NCBI GenBank assembly: GCA_963580285.1
Contig: OY757020.1
Location: forward strand, 99,079,497-99,143,496
Source of the DNA: Lucinisca nassula
Lineage: Eukaryota; Mollusca; Bivalvia; Lucinida; Lucinidae
DNA: 64,000 nucleotides
Direction of reading: 5' to 3'
The notes under the pieces are model-generated. The model made no database searches, was not told where the DNA came from, and worked only from the letters and a program-made list of their open reading frames with translations. Position 1 is the first letter of the stretch, and each line of letters starts with the position of its first letter. Of this stretch, positions 63,724 to 64,000 are shown piece by piece. The translations under genes and the position numbers were made by a program.

Positions 63724-64000
63724 TTACGTTGGAGCCGTCATAGAATCTGAGGCCTGCCCCACCGGCGTGCAATTAAAGAGGGAAGCAAAGTTGCCAACCG
63801 TGATTGGGTTAACTACTATGCATGCAGTCTGTCGTATAATATCCATGTTGTACCCAATCTTTTTATATCGCAGAATGATTTTACGAAATTGGGTGCTGAA
63901 GTCATTGCGGTTATATATTTTTCTGAATTTATATACTAAGTCACCATAAAATTCGGGTTCCGATAGACCTTGTTGCAGAAGAGATTTAAGTCCAATATTG
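63724..64000 (-). CDS. C-terminus of the family Q protein (partial)
   Basis: Open from the window edge to a TAA at 63724-63726: 91 codons including FYGDLVYKFRKI, FRKIILRYKKIGYN and ACIVVNPITVGNFASLFNC, ending DSMTAPT. It lies directly upstream of the Q 3' region on the same strand, so it is probably the end of the Q coding region. I do not recognise the domain. The length, even codon use and absence of stops support real coding origin. It is not the usual LINE RT core, and a Penelope-like or other retroelement C-terminus is possible. Confidence 0.6.
   Translation of the reverse strand, partial: NIGLKSLLQQGLSEPEFYGDLVYKFRKIYNRNDFSTQFRKIILRYKKIGYNMDIIRQTACIVVNPITVGNFASLFNCTPVGQASDSMTAPT

Overview
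This window is eukaryotic, most likely from a marine invertebrate and probably a bivalve mollusc. It is AT-rich and has no operons or bacterial signals. The genes are split by introns, and most of the DNA is transposon. It contains tRNA-derived SINEs, hairpin-centred MITEs, Helentron/'pearl'-like elements with tandem-repeat cores, a Copia-type element, LINE fragments and a Polinton-like PolB element. The phylum is inferred from repeat style and cannot be proved here.

Host gene. I can support one host gene, on the + strand: five exons at 8478-8671, 36788-36950, 38794-38950, 58767-58936 and 60235-60434. All internal junctions have AG/GT sites and matching phases (0, 1, 2, 1). Together they encode a CUB domain followed by two ApeC-like 'WPxGxY...GCP' modules, so the product is probably a secreted or cell-surface recognition protein. 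The gene runs off at least the 3' side. Its introns, 28.1 kb and 19.8 kb for the largest two, hold nearly everything else.

Layout. 0-8.4 kb: MITEs, SINEs and a 31-bp minisatellite split by a TTAA-flanked, piggyBac-like insertion. 8.7-11.6 kb: composite foldback repeats. 12,075-25,522: the centrepiece, a 13.4-kb near-palindromic Polinton-like element. It has long terminal inverted repeats, mirrored minisatellites and two divergent, decayed protein-primed DNA polymerase B genes under mirrored TATA boxes, and it sits inside a MITE with a 6-bp target duplication. 25.6-36.7 kb: MITEs, SINEs, minisatellites, an unassigned coding-like stretch and a Helentron-like element in reverse orientation. 39.7-53.9 kb: one non-LTR retrotransposon broken by three Helentron-like insertions, each at a T|T dinucleotide. 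54.7-58.3 kb: a tandem retrozyme-like unit with hammerhead ribozymes, plus a third, diverged hammerhead. 60.5-63.2 kb: a Copia-type element split by a SINE and truncated by a LINE-like element that continues to the window end.

None of the mobile-element genes looks fully intact. The most notable objects are the palindromic twin-PolB element, the hammerhead ribozymes, the hairpin MITE whose two arms change together, and at least three sequence-unrelated element families that share one Helentron-like end architecture.
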